A model generated the notes under the pieces. The model was given only the letters and a program-made list of their open reading frames with translations, was not told where the DNA came from and did no database searches. Position numbers and translations under genes: made by a program. From SZUA-217 sp036446835 (GTDB taxonomy: Bacteria > Actinomycetota > Acidimicrobiia > Spongiisociales > ZC4RG35), in the NCBI GenBank assembly GCA_036446835.1, contig JAZFTT010000178.1:1-23131 (forward strand): 23,131 bases of DNA, given 5' to 3'. Shown in pieces: positions 1 through 7,040 of the stretch (the stretch's first letter is position 1; each line of letters opens with the position of its first letter).

Positions 1-21
1 CGAAGTGTCATAACGACCCTC

Positions 22-207
22 ATGATTGTTGTAGGTCTTCTGCTGATGGTCCTGGCGTACTTCTTCGGCGCCGCGCCCTGGTGCGCTGATGCAGTGGAGT
101 GCTCGAATCCCAGACTCGAGTGGTCACCGGCGATCTTCGTGCTGGGTGTCATCGTGGCGTTCTCCTCCGCTATCTACTACGAGGTGGCCAAGGACAAGAA
201 GGAGTGA
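22..207 (+). CDS. Small two-helix membrane protein of a molybdoenzyme operon
   Basis: A 61-residue protein with two hydrophobic segments (about residues 1-17 and 35-53) and a charged tail ending KDKKE, so probably an inner-membrane hairpin. The loop holds two cysteines (C21, C27). Its stop overlaps the GTG start of the TorD-like gene by the GTGA pattern, so it is translationally coupled to that chaperone. Proteins of this size in such operons can act as a small membrane anchor or assembly subunit, but I do not recognise the family and the function is inferred from position only. The real start could lie elsewhere because only 21 bases precede it in the window and no clear ribosome binding site is visible. 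Confidence 0.6.
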   Translation: MIVVGLLLMVLAYFFGAAPWCADAVECSNPRLEWSPAIFVLGVIVAFSSAIYYEVAKDKKE

Positions 208-863
208 GCCTCGAGGATCTGAGCCGGCTCCGGCAGGGTGTCTACCGTCTTGCCGGGGCCGGTTTTTCCCCTCCTGACGATGAGTTGATTGCAGGCGTCG
301 GCGGTGCGACACCGGTGCTCGATGCGCTGGGTCTCTTCGATTACGCCTTCGCCCCTGCGATCGCGGAGGCGGTCGACGCCCTCACTGCATCCGACACCGA
401 CAGCCTGGCGGTGGCCTACGTCACCCTGTTCGAAGCCGGCGTCGGTGGTGCGGTTTGCTCTCCCTATGAGTCTGCCCATCTGGGCGATTCACGCACCGGT
501 GAAGTGGCTCAGATCCAGGCCGAGCTCAAACGCACGTACCTGCGTTATGGCCTTCGGGTGGACGAGGGATCGGCAGGGATGATCGACCATGTGGCCACGG
601 AGATGAACGTGATGGCGACGCTATGTGAGTTGGGAGCCGAGAGAGAATCCTCAGGGCGCAACCTCGACCGGTTAGCTCTCAACCAGTTGGAGTTTCTCAG
701 TGATCATCTCCTGAGGTGGGTGCCACAGTTCACCGCGAAGATTCAGACCGCCAATCGACATCGTTTCTATACCGCATTGGCGGAAGCCGTCCATTCGTTC
801 CTGGAGCATGAACGCCAGCTCGTGCCGCTCATCGTTGACGCGCTGGCTGGAGCGAACTCATGA
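204..863 (+). CDS. TorD/DmsD-family molybdoenzyme chaperone
   Basis: A cytoplasmic chaperone of the TorD/NarJ type. These bind the signal sequence and apo form of a molybdopterin oxidoreductase and help insert the cofactor before export. The family signature is seen in the segment YVTLFEAG followed by a PYES motif, and in the C-terminal pattern FLSDHLLRWVPQF (the usual F-x3-H-L-x2-W-x3-F). The start chosen is GTG at 204, giving 219 residues, a normal TorD length. An in-frame ATG at 99 exists but would overlap the upstream membrane gene by over 100 bases. The 3' end overlaps the next gene by ATGA. The partner catalytic subunit is not in the window on this side and is presumably upstream; the molybdoenzyme at 15994 is far away. 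Confidence 0.85.
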   Translation: MSLEDLSRLRQGVYRLAGAGFSPPDDELIAGVGGATPVLDALGLFDYAFAPAIAEAVDALTASDTDSLAVAYVTLFEAGVGGAVCSPYESAHLGDSRTGEVAQIQAELKRTYLRYGLRVDEGSAGMIDHVATEMNVMATLCELGAERESSGRNLDRLALNQLEFLSDHLLRWVPQFTAKIQTANRHRFYTALAEAVHSFLEHERQLVPLIVDALAGANS

Positions 864-2272
864 CCACGATTCTGTTTTGCACCGAAGAAGGGGCTCTGCC
901 GGACATCGAGATCGGGGACGCGGCGCTGATCGGTGTTGAAGATCTCTGTGAGGCGCCACGGCAAATCGTCTCGTTGGTATCAGACGACGAGAAAGAACTG
1001 GTACTCGCCGTTCATGGGGATCGGCTTCAACTCGGTGCATTGCAGGCAGCAGCCCGTCGGCTTGGCTTTGATCCCTTGTCGCTGGGCTTGCTCGACCTGG
1101 GGTCTGTCGCCGAAGGAGACGACCTTCTCAGGGCTGTGGCGGCCACCAGAGCGCGTCTTTCCCGTTTCCCGGGATCTCGGCCCGAACAGGTGAAACTCCT
1201 ATCTCCCGATCGATCCACCCGCCGCGGTCTCTTTTCGATCGGCATTCCGACCTATGTCGCAGCCCCGGCGATCGAGCACGAGATCTGCGTCGCCGGCGAC
1301 GGGTGTCGGGTGTGCGTCTCGAGATGCCCCGCCGGAGCGCTCTCCTGGGACGGTGGAGTGATCACAAACGACAAGACGTCCTGCGTGGCGTGCGGCATCT
1401 GCGTTACTTCCTGTCCGACGGGGGCTGTCGTCAACCCGATCGTCACACCTGACGCAATCGAAGCGGAGATCTCGGCAGCCATCGGCTACGGAGCGGACCT
1501 GATCGGAATCAGATATCGATGCCGCGAGGCATTGGTTGGCTCCGAGCGCGGATGGCACCAGGTGGAGGTGCCGTGCACCGGAATGTTGACTGTGGGATGG
1601 CTGCTGGCGCCTCTTGTTTTGGGAGCGAAGGAAGTTGATGCCGTTCCATGTGATGCCGGTGGATGTCCGCTTGGCAACGACGATCGGCTCGAGGCGGCAA
1701 TCGGCGATGCCGCCACGGTTTGGCATGTGCTGGGCTTCGAACACGACGCTTCGGCCTCAATCGATCACCAAGCCGCCCCGATGGACGGCCACCGATTGTT
1801 CGGCCATGGGTCGACGGTCGGAGCTATCCAGCTTCTCTCGACAGAGGCCCCGGAGGCGATGGCGAATCTCGAAGCCGCCGACGTGGGAACGGTCACGATC
1901 GACTCCGATGTATGCACTGCCTGCGAGATGTGTGCCAATGTCTGTCCGACGGACGCTCTCCGATCAAGGCTGGAAGACGAATGTGTCATCATCGATTTCG
2001 ATCCAAGGTCATGCGTCGCCTGTGGTCAGTGCGTCTCGGCCTGCCCGGAGATCGAAAGCAATGCCATCACCATGACGAGGAGTTTCGACCTCGTCGATTG
2101 GGCGAGCGGCCGACGCGAGATTCGGCGTGAGTCGACGCCCTCATGCGAGGTATGCGGACAACCCATCGCCCCGGCATCGATGCTCTCCCGAATCGAATCG
2201 ATCCTCGGGGAGGACGACAAGGCGACGCTGGCACTCATCGGCAGAAGATGTGTCAACTGCCGGGGAAGGTAA
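860..2272 (+). CDS. Poly-ferredoxin with MvhD-like (hydrogenase iron-sulfur subunit) domain
   Basis: A 470-residue soluble electron-transfer protein. Two 4Fe-4S motifs sit at C143-C149-C152-C156 and C175-C178-C181-C185, two more at C352-C355-C358-C362 and C385-C388-C391-C395. Between them (about residues 200-300) is a stretch resembling the MvhD/FrhD iron-sulfur subunit, with C221, C239 in VPCTGM, then C264 and C269 followed by LGN. The C-terminus has two further CX2C pairs (C429/C432, C464/C467), zinc-ribbon-like or another metal site. The MvhD family passes electrons between flavin/ferredoxin modules and heterodisulfide reductase-type or formate dehydrogenase enzymes. It starts with ATG overlapping the TorD stop, so the three genes form one operon. 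Likely it is the electron-carrier subunit of a formate dehydrogenase-like or related molybdoenzyme; the exact substrate is unknown. Confidence 0.8.
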   Translation: MTTILFCTEEGALPDIEIGDAALIGVEDLCEAPRQIVSLVSDDEKELVLAVHGDRLQLGALQAAARRLGFDPLSLGLLDLGSVAEGDDLLRAVAATRARLSRFPGSRPEQVKLLSPDRSTRRGLFSIGIPTYVAAPAIEHEICVAGDGCRVCVSRCPAGALSWDGGVITNDKTSCVACGICVTSCPTGAVVNPIVTPDAIEAEISAAIGYGADLIGIRYRCREALVGSERGWHQVEVPCTGMLTVGWLLAPLVLGAKEVDAVPCDAGGCPLGNDDRLEAAIGDAATVWHVLGFEHDASASIDHQAAPMDGHRLFGHGSTVGAIQLLSTEAPEAMANLEAADVGTVTIDSDVCTACEMCANVCPTDALRSRLEDECVIIDFDPRSCVACGQCVSACPEIESNAITMTRSFDLVDWASGRREIRRESTPSCEVCGQPIAPASMLSRIESILGEDDKATLALIGRRCVNCRGR

Positions 2273-2299
2273 GCGTCGAGGCCAGCTGTCCAACTCGGG

Positions 2300-2689
2300 C
2301 TATGCGGATTTGCCCTTGACCGGGCGGGGACGGGGATGCTCACAAAGTTCGTAGAAGTTCCCGTCAGGGGCCCGGAAGTAGAACCAGCGATGACCGTCCC
2401 TGCCCTTCTCCAACTCGGTAACGCCCTCGACCTCGGCAGCCAGCAGCTCGTCACGCGCAACCACGACGTCATCGACCCAGAAGCCGGCAACCGGGCCGGT
2501 GTCGAGATGGCTGTGCTCCATGGAGTCGGGGCCGAAAATCTCGAGAAGGTCGCCGTTGGCAGCTGCGAGACGTGCGAAACCGGGCACTTCAGTGGTGATC
2601 TCCATGCCAAGAACCTCGGAGAAGAACCCGGAGGTCTTCCCAAGGTCCTCGGTAGCCGAACCGATCCAGATGATGCCCTTGATCTCCAA
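2300..2689 (-). CDS. VOC family (glyoxalase/bleomycin-resistance fold) protein
   Basis: A 129-residue single-domain vicinal oxygen chelate protein. It opens with an IIWIGSATEDL strand-helix, continues through the FFSEVLGMEI motif, and ends with the RWFYFRAPDGNFYELCE motif that typically carries a metal-binding Glu. Members act as dioxygenases, isomerases, epimerases or antibiotic-binding proteins; the substrate cannot be told from sequence. The start is TTG at 2689, supported by a GAGGAG ribosome binding site about five bases upstream (complement of 2695-2700). It converges on the ferredoxin gene with only 27 bases between the stops and no obvious terminator hairpin. A divergent small gene starts about 50 bases upstream. 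Confidence 0.8.
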   Translation of the reverse strand: MEIKGIIWIGSATEDLGKTSGFFSEVLGMEITTEVPGFARLAAANGDLLEIFGPDSMEHSHLDTGPVAGFWVDDVVVARDELLAAEVEGVTELEKGRDGHRWFYFRAPDGNFYELCEHPRPRPVKGKSA

Positions 2690-2738
2690 GACTTCTCCTC
2701 AGTCGATGACGATGACTGATCAGGATAGAGTCGACGCC

Positions 2739-2876
2739 ATGACCGAGTCCGAGAACAACGAGGCCGGCTCAAATGGTCTCGTCATCGCACTGAGCCCAAA
2801 ACAACTTGTGGGCCTCGTGGCGTTCATCGGTTTCGTGGTGGTCGTGACGCGAGCCCGTCACCGGGCAGGGCACTAG
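2739..2876 (+). CDS. Tiny single-pass membrane peptide
   Basis: A 45-residue ORF with a polar acidic N-terminus (MTESENNEAG), one hydrophobic helix (about residues 21-36, LVGLVAFIGFVVVV) and a basic tail (TRARHRAGH), a typical signature of a small bitopic membrane peptide with the N-terminus outside or a stop-transfer anchor. The start is ATG at 2739, preceded by an imperfect AGGATAG. The stop codon shares the CTAG palindrome at 2873-2876 with the stop of the convergent pirin gene. No family recognised. Expression and reality as a gene are uncertain because of its size, but the hydrophobic plus charged layout is better than expected from chance antisense reading. Confidence 0.45.
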   Translation: MTESENNEAGSNGLVIALSPKQLVGLVAFIGFVVVVTRARHRAGH

Positions 2877-3886
2877 ACCGACTGACGGTCCCGATGCTCG
2901 ATCGTGCCGTCGGCATGGAGGGCAAATCGACCATCGGTCCGGGCGTGCACCGGATCTGACCTGTCCCACGGCCAGCCACCGAATTGGGTGCGCTGATAGT
3001 CATCAACGGCCGTCTGCAACTCTTCAGGCGTGTTCATGACGAATGGCCCGAGTTGATAGACGGGTGCGCCGATCGGTCTGCCTTGGAGTAGCAGGAACTC
3101 TGCGGGCTCACCACGGTTTTCGAGCGTGACACTTCGGGTCGGGTCGAGTCTGACCCCAACCTTCGACGTGACCGACGTGTCGTCGACCATCACGTCATCC
3201 CCCAGGAAACAGTGCAGCATCCGGTTGACGCCCTCCGAGGTAGGTGGCAGCACCCACGAGGCGCCTGGGTCAAGACGGATAAGCCAGATGGCGAGATCCG
3301 ACTTCGATTGGGACGCCCACGAATCGGGAGGCGGCGATGGTGGGATGTGGTTCCCCATCGAGCCGGCGATCAGATCGACCGACACACCGTGGGCCGGCGT
3401 GATGGTGGGGATCGACTCACTCCACAACATCCCGAAGTAGGCAGGGACCATTTTCGACTCGGGTGGGAGGTTGAGCCAGATCTGAAACAGCTCCATGGGG
3501 TTGGGACGGTCTTCTTCGAGGAGAGGAAACATCTCAGAGTGCATGATCCCGCTTCCCGTGGTCAGCCATTGCACATCGCCTTCGCCGTAGCGTGCCGTGG
3601 CGCCAAGCGAATCGGAGTGGTCCACATAACCTTGTCTGACAACGGTGACTGTCTCGAAACCACGATGAGGATGCTGGGGAAATCCGGGGACGGCCACCCC
3701 GTGATACATGCTCCAGCCCTTCTGATAGGAGAAGTCGGAACCGAGGTTGCGACCCAACAAAGACTCGTCGGGACCGAGTGCATCGTTGCCGTTCGGGTAG
3801 TAGTCGACGTGATGAACGGTGAAGATGAAGGGGTCGATGCCTTCCCACGGGAATCCGAGTTCGACTAGATCGAGAACTGCGCTCAT
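2873..3886 (-). CDS. Pirin family protein (cupin-type)
   Basis: A bicupin pirin. Numbering from an in-frame ATG at 3904, the metal-binding set of the family is visible as H78 and H80 in FPQHPHRGFET, and H122 and E124 in GSGIMHSEMF. Pirins bind a single Fe ion; some have quercetinase activity and others act as redox-sensing partners of other proteins. The C-terminal half carries the second cupin (YQLGPFVMNT) that closes the fold. I prefer the ATG at 3886 as start because a GGAGG lies about eleven bases upstream of it, whereas the ATG at 3904 lacks any ribosome binding site; that choice gives 337 residues, six fewer. The tail after the second cupin is somewhat longer than in many pirins. Confidence 0.85.
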   Translation of the reverse strand: MSAVLDLVELGFPWEGIDPFIFTVHHVDYYPNGNDALGPDESLLGRNLGSDFSYQKGWSMYHGVAVPGFPQHPHRGFETVTVVRQGYVDHSDSLGATARYGEGDVQWLTTGSGIMHSEMFPLLEEDRPNPMELFQIWLNLPPESKMVPAYFGMLWSESIPTITPAHGVSVDLIAGSMGNHIPPSPPPDSWASQSKSDLAIWLIRLDPGASWVLPPTSEGVNRMLHCFLGDDVMVDDTSVTSKVGVRLDPTRSVTLENRGEPAEFLLLQGRPIGAPVYQLGPFVMNTPEELQTAVDDYQRTQFGGWPWDRSDPVHARTDGRFALHADGTIEHRDRQSV

Positions 3887-4000
3887 TTTGGTCAGGGCCT
3901 CCATCGGTGAGTCGGGACACTACGGCAAGCTCGACAACCAATGGTCGGTCCCGGCTATTTCACGCCGCAAGTGGATCGCACGCCTTGCACGGGTCCGCGG

Positions 4001-4026
4001 AGACAAATTCTTAGACAAATATCTAG
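4001..4026. promoter_or_regulatory. Candidate operator upstream of the SDR gene
   Basis: AT-rich patch in a GC-rich region. The octamer AGACAAAT occurs twice in direct orientation (4001-4008 and 4013-4020), and the second copy is part of an inverted repeat TTAGACAAATATCTAG (4011-4026, arms TAGA/TCTA). Palindromes of this type are typical of MarR/HxlR-like regulator sites. It lies about 80 bases before the SDR start. No regulator gene is adjacent. Promoter hexamers are not convincing. Confidence 0.35.
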
Positions 4027-4103
4027 AACTTGGAATAAACGGTAAGTCAAAGGTTGCTGTAACCGCACGTGACGGATGAGACCAGCCAAAAGGAGAAGTC
4101 ACC

Positions 4104-5105
4104 ATGAAGAATCCCACACACCACACGGCTCTGGTTACGGGAGCCAGTTCAGGACTGGGTCTCGAGGCATCGGCTCAATTCGCCGAGCAGGGGTTCGAAC
4201 GGGTGATCATCACCACCCGAACCGCGGAAAAGGCCAAAACGACCAGATCCCAACTCGAGACACGTACAGACAAGAGAGTGTTCGAGACCCTGATCCTCGA
4301 CAACCACCATCTGGCAACTGCCGAAGCCGCTGCTTCCGAACTTGCTGGTCGCGGAGGCCAGATTGATGTTCTCGTGCTAAACGCGGGCATTGCGCCAACA
4401 AAGGACCTACGTCGATCAGACGATGGACTCGAAGCCACCGTTTCGGCCAGCCTGGTCGGTCATCACCTTCTGACTATGCGACTGCTCGAGAAGGATCTTC
4501 TCAGCGCCAACGCTCGCATTGTCATTGCTGGATCGGAGGCCGCACGGGGTGACGTACCCACCTTCAAGCCGCTCGACCTGGACAAGGTTGCTGCAGAGCA
4601 TTTCGACGGCGACCTGGAAGCAGCGATCGACGCCCAGATGTTCATGAAGGCACCGCTGAGTTATAAGCCGTCCGATACCTATGCAACCACCAAGATGTTC
4701 GTCGCCTGGTGGGCTGCGGAGCTCTCACGCATGCTTCCACAAGGAATGACGGTCAATGCGGTCTCCCCCGGTAGTACCCCGGACACCAATGCGATCAACA
4801 ACGCCCCCTTCTACATGCGAAAGCTGATGGTTCCGATGTTCAAGCTCATCCCCGGCATGTCGCACTCGGTGGCGGACGGAGCCGGCAGGTACCTCGAGAT
4901 TGCGCTCCTAGAGGACGGCGTCACCGGCCAATTCCTAGCTTCGAAGCCGGGAAAGATGACCGGACCGCTCGAAGAGATCAAAATGGATCACATCGATAAC
5001 CGTGCCGGACAGCATGCCCTCTGGAACAAGATCGTCGAAGTGGCCGGCGGGGTGGGCTACCCGACGCGAGACCCGGCGCCGACCGAACGAAGGGTCTCGA
5101 GCTAG
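4104..5105 (+). CDS. SDR family NAD(P)-dependent oxidoreductase
   Basis: A 333-residue short-chain dehydrogenase/reductase with a Rossmann fold. Seen directly: cofactor motif TGASSGLG at residues 12-19, the structural NAG at 93-95, catalytic Ser144 in IAGSEAA, and the YX3K pair Y193 and K197 (YATTK), followed by the NAVSPGS segment. The sequence NAGIAPTK is in the usual place. A strong AAAAGGAG ribosome binding site lies before ATG 4104. The protein is longer than the 250-residue classical SDRs, with an insertion around residues 155-190 and an extended C-terminus, as in protochlorophyllide-reductase-like or retinol dehydrogenase-like members. The substrate is unknown. It stands alone, converging on typA, with a 200-base upstream region holding a possible operator. 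Confidence 0.85.
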   Translation: MKNPTHHTALVTGASSGLGLEASAQFAEQGFERVIITTRTAEKAKTTRSQLETRTDKRVFETLILDNHHLATAEAAASELAGRGGQIDVLVLNAGIAPTKDLRRSDDGLEATVSASLVGHHLLTMRLLEKDLLSANARIVIAGSEAARGDVPTFKPLDLDKVAAEHFDGDLEAAIDAQMFMKAPLSYKPSDTYATTKMFVAWWAAELSRMLPQGMTVNAVSPGSTPDTNAINNAPFYMRKLMVPMFKLIPGMSHSVADGAGRYLEIALLEDGVTGQFLASKPGKMTGPLEEIKMDHIDNRAGQHALWNKIVEVAGGVGYPTRDPAPTERRVSS

Positions 5106-5148
5106 CACAAGTCACGAAACTCGCCACCGATGGGAGGCGCCCGGACGA

Positions 5149-6972
5149 CTACTTCTTGTGGTGGCGTCGTCGTTCGCCCTCGGCGAGATAGCGCTTTCTC
5201 ACGCGGATGGCATCGGGCGTGACTTCGACCAGCTCGTCGTCCCCAATCCATTCCATCGCAAGCTCCAAGGTCAATTTGCGCGCCGGCTTGAGCTTGATGG
5301 CCTCGTCGGATGCGTGAGTTCGAATGTTGGTGAGCTGCTTCGCTTTGGTCGCGTTTACCACCATCTCCTCCGGTCGGGAGGCCTCGCCGATGATCATCCC
5401 CTCGTACAGCTCGCCACCGGGCTCGATGAAGAGCTCACCCCGCTTCTGAAGGTTGTCGAGGGCGAATCCGGTTGCCGATCCGAGTCGGTCGGACATCATG
5501 GCGCCACCGACACGATGGGGCAGCTCCCCTACCCAAGGTATCCACCCGGCCTGGTGCTGGTGCACGAGGGCGGTGCCCCTGGTGGCGGTCATCAGCAACG
5601 ATCGAAATCCGAGCAGACCTCGTGAGGGGGCTTCCAACGTCAAAACGGTTCTCCCCGTATCCCCCGGTCTGAGATCGGTGACCTTGCCCTTGCGGGGGGC
5701 AATGGCCTGAGTGACCGTGCCGACATGGTTGTCTGGCACGTCGATCACGGCGCGCTCCAGTGGTTCGTGCGGTTTGCCATCGACCTCGCGGATGATCACC
5801 TGTGGTCGGCTTACCTGGATCTCGTAGCCCTCGCGGCGCATGGTCTCGATGAGAACGGCCAGCTGGAGTTCACCCCGACCGGCCACCTCGATCACCTCGG
5901 GCGACGCCGTGTTTCCGATGCGGATAGACACGTTGCCCAGAACCTCGCGTTCCAGTCGATCCCGAATCTGACGTGATGTCAGCAGCTTGCCCGATCGCCC
6001 CGACAACGGTGAGGTGTTCACGCCGAAAGTCATTCGGAGCACCGGCTCATCGACCTGCAGCCGCGGCAGGGGTTGGGGGTCCGACGGGTCGGCGAGGGTG
6101 TCACCGATCTCCACTTCGGGGAACCCGGCAACAATGAAGAGATCGCCGGCGACTCTCTCCTCGACCTCGACCCGGCCCAATCCCACAAATCCCATCAGCT
6201 GGGTGAGACGCCGCCGCAGCGGAGCCTCCTCGACGTTGGAGTGACACAGGCCAACCCGTTCTCCACTTCGGAGCGTGCCCTCGACAACACGACCGATCGC
6301 CAGACGACCGAGGTAGTCAGACGCGTCCAGGTTGGTGACCAGTGCCTGGAGGGGAGCATCCGGATCGCCGGAAGGGCCAGGAATGGTGTCGACGATGGCA
6401 TCGAGCAGCGGGCCGAGATCAGCGTCGGCATCGGGTATGCCGATACCCGACATCGCCCTCCCCTGACGAGCCACACTGGAGATGACCTCGAACTCGATGT
6501 GCTCATCTGAAGCATCGAGATCGAAGAACAATTGATACACGTCATCGACCACTTGAGCGATCCTGGCGTCGGGGCGATCCACCTTGTTGATGACCACGAC
6601 TGCGGGCAGGTGGAGGGCCAGCGCCTTTGACAGGACGTATCTGGTCTGGGGCATCGGCCCCTCCGCTGCGTCGACCAGAAGAAGCACCCCGTCCACCAGC
6701 GCCAACGCCCGCTCCACCTCACCAGCGAAGTCGGCGTGACCCGGCGTGTCGACAAGGTTGATCTTGGTTCCCTTCCACTCGACGGAAGCGGCCTTGGCGA
6801 GGATGGTGATGCCCCGCTCGCGCTCCTGATCGTCGGAGTCCATGACTCTGTCGACACGGACCTCGTGCGACGAGAACACTCCAGTAGCGCCGAGCATGGC
6901 ATCGACCAGATTGTTCTTGCCATGGTCGACGTGAGCGACCAAAGCAACATTGCGAAAAGGGGCTCCAGACAT
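5149..6972 (-). CDS. typA: TypA/BipA ribosome-associated GTPase with aberrant P-loop
   Basis: A translational GTPase of 607 residues, the family's usual length, starting at ATG 6972 (MSGAPFRN). Upstream in-frame codons to 7062 are not conserved and overlap the divergent gene. BipA binds the 70S ribosome and assists assembly and stress or cold adaptation. G2 (RGITI, 53-57), G3 (DTPGH, 75-79) and G4 (NKVD, 129-132) are intact, as are the EF-G-like domains III and V and the BipA-specific C-terminal domain. Two motifs are abnormal. G1 reads HVDHGKNNL where the family has HVDHGKTTL, replacing the Mg-coordinating Thr by Asn. G5 reads SSVARQG where others have YASA-x-x-G. Both changes touch the nucleotide site, so GTP binding may be altered. 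It is divergent from the S9 peptidase gene with 68 bases between. Confidence 0.95.
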   Translation of the reverse strand: MSGAPFRNVALVAHVDHGKNNLVDAMLGATGVFSSHEVRVDRVMDSDDQERERGITILAKAASVEWKGTKINLVDTPGHADFAGEVERALALVDGVLLLVDAAEGPMPQTRYVLSKALALHLPAVVVINKVDRPDARIAQVVDDVYQLFFDLDASDEHIEFEVISSVARQGRAMSGIGIPDADADLGPLLDAIVDTIPGPSGDPDAPLQALVTNLDASDYLGRLAIGRVVEGTLRSGERVGLCHSNVEEAPLRRRLTQLMGFVGLGRVEVEERVAGDLFIVAGFPEVEIGDTLADPSDPQPLPRLQVDEPVLRMTFGVNTSPLSGRSGKLLTSRQIRDRLEREVLGNVSIRIGNTASPEVIEVAGRGELQLAVLIETMRREGYEIQVSRPQVIIREVDGKPHEPLERAVIDVPDNHVGTVTQAIAPRKGKVTDLRPGDTGRTVLTLEAPSRGLLGFRSLLMTATRGTALVHQHQAGWIPWVGELPHRVGGAMMSDRLGSATGFALDNLQKRGELFIEPGGELYEGMIIGEASRPEEMVVNATKAKQLTNIRTHASDEAIKLKPARKLTLELAMEWIGDDELVEVTPDAIRVRKRYLAEGERRRHHKK

Positions 6973-7040
6973 GGAACTGACAAGGGTACTGGTATCCCGG
7001 ACCAAGCCCTCAAGCCGGCAGGTATGTTCACCCCCGACAG

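Noticed and set aside
4104..5105. Frameshift or truncation in the SDR gene
   Set aside because: All SDR motifs are in one frame and the extra length fits long SDR subgroups.
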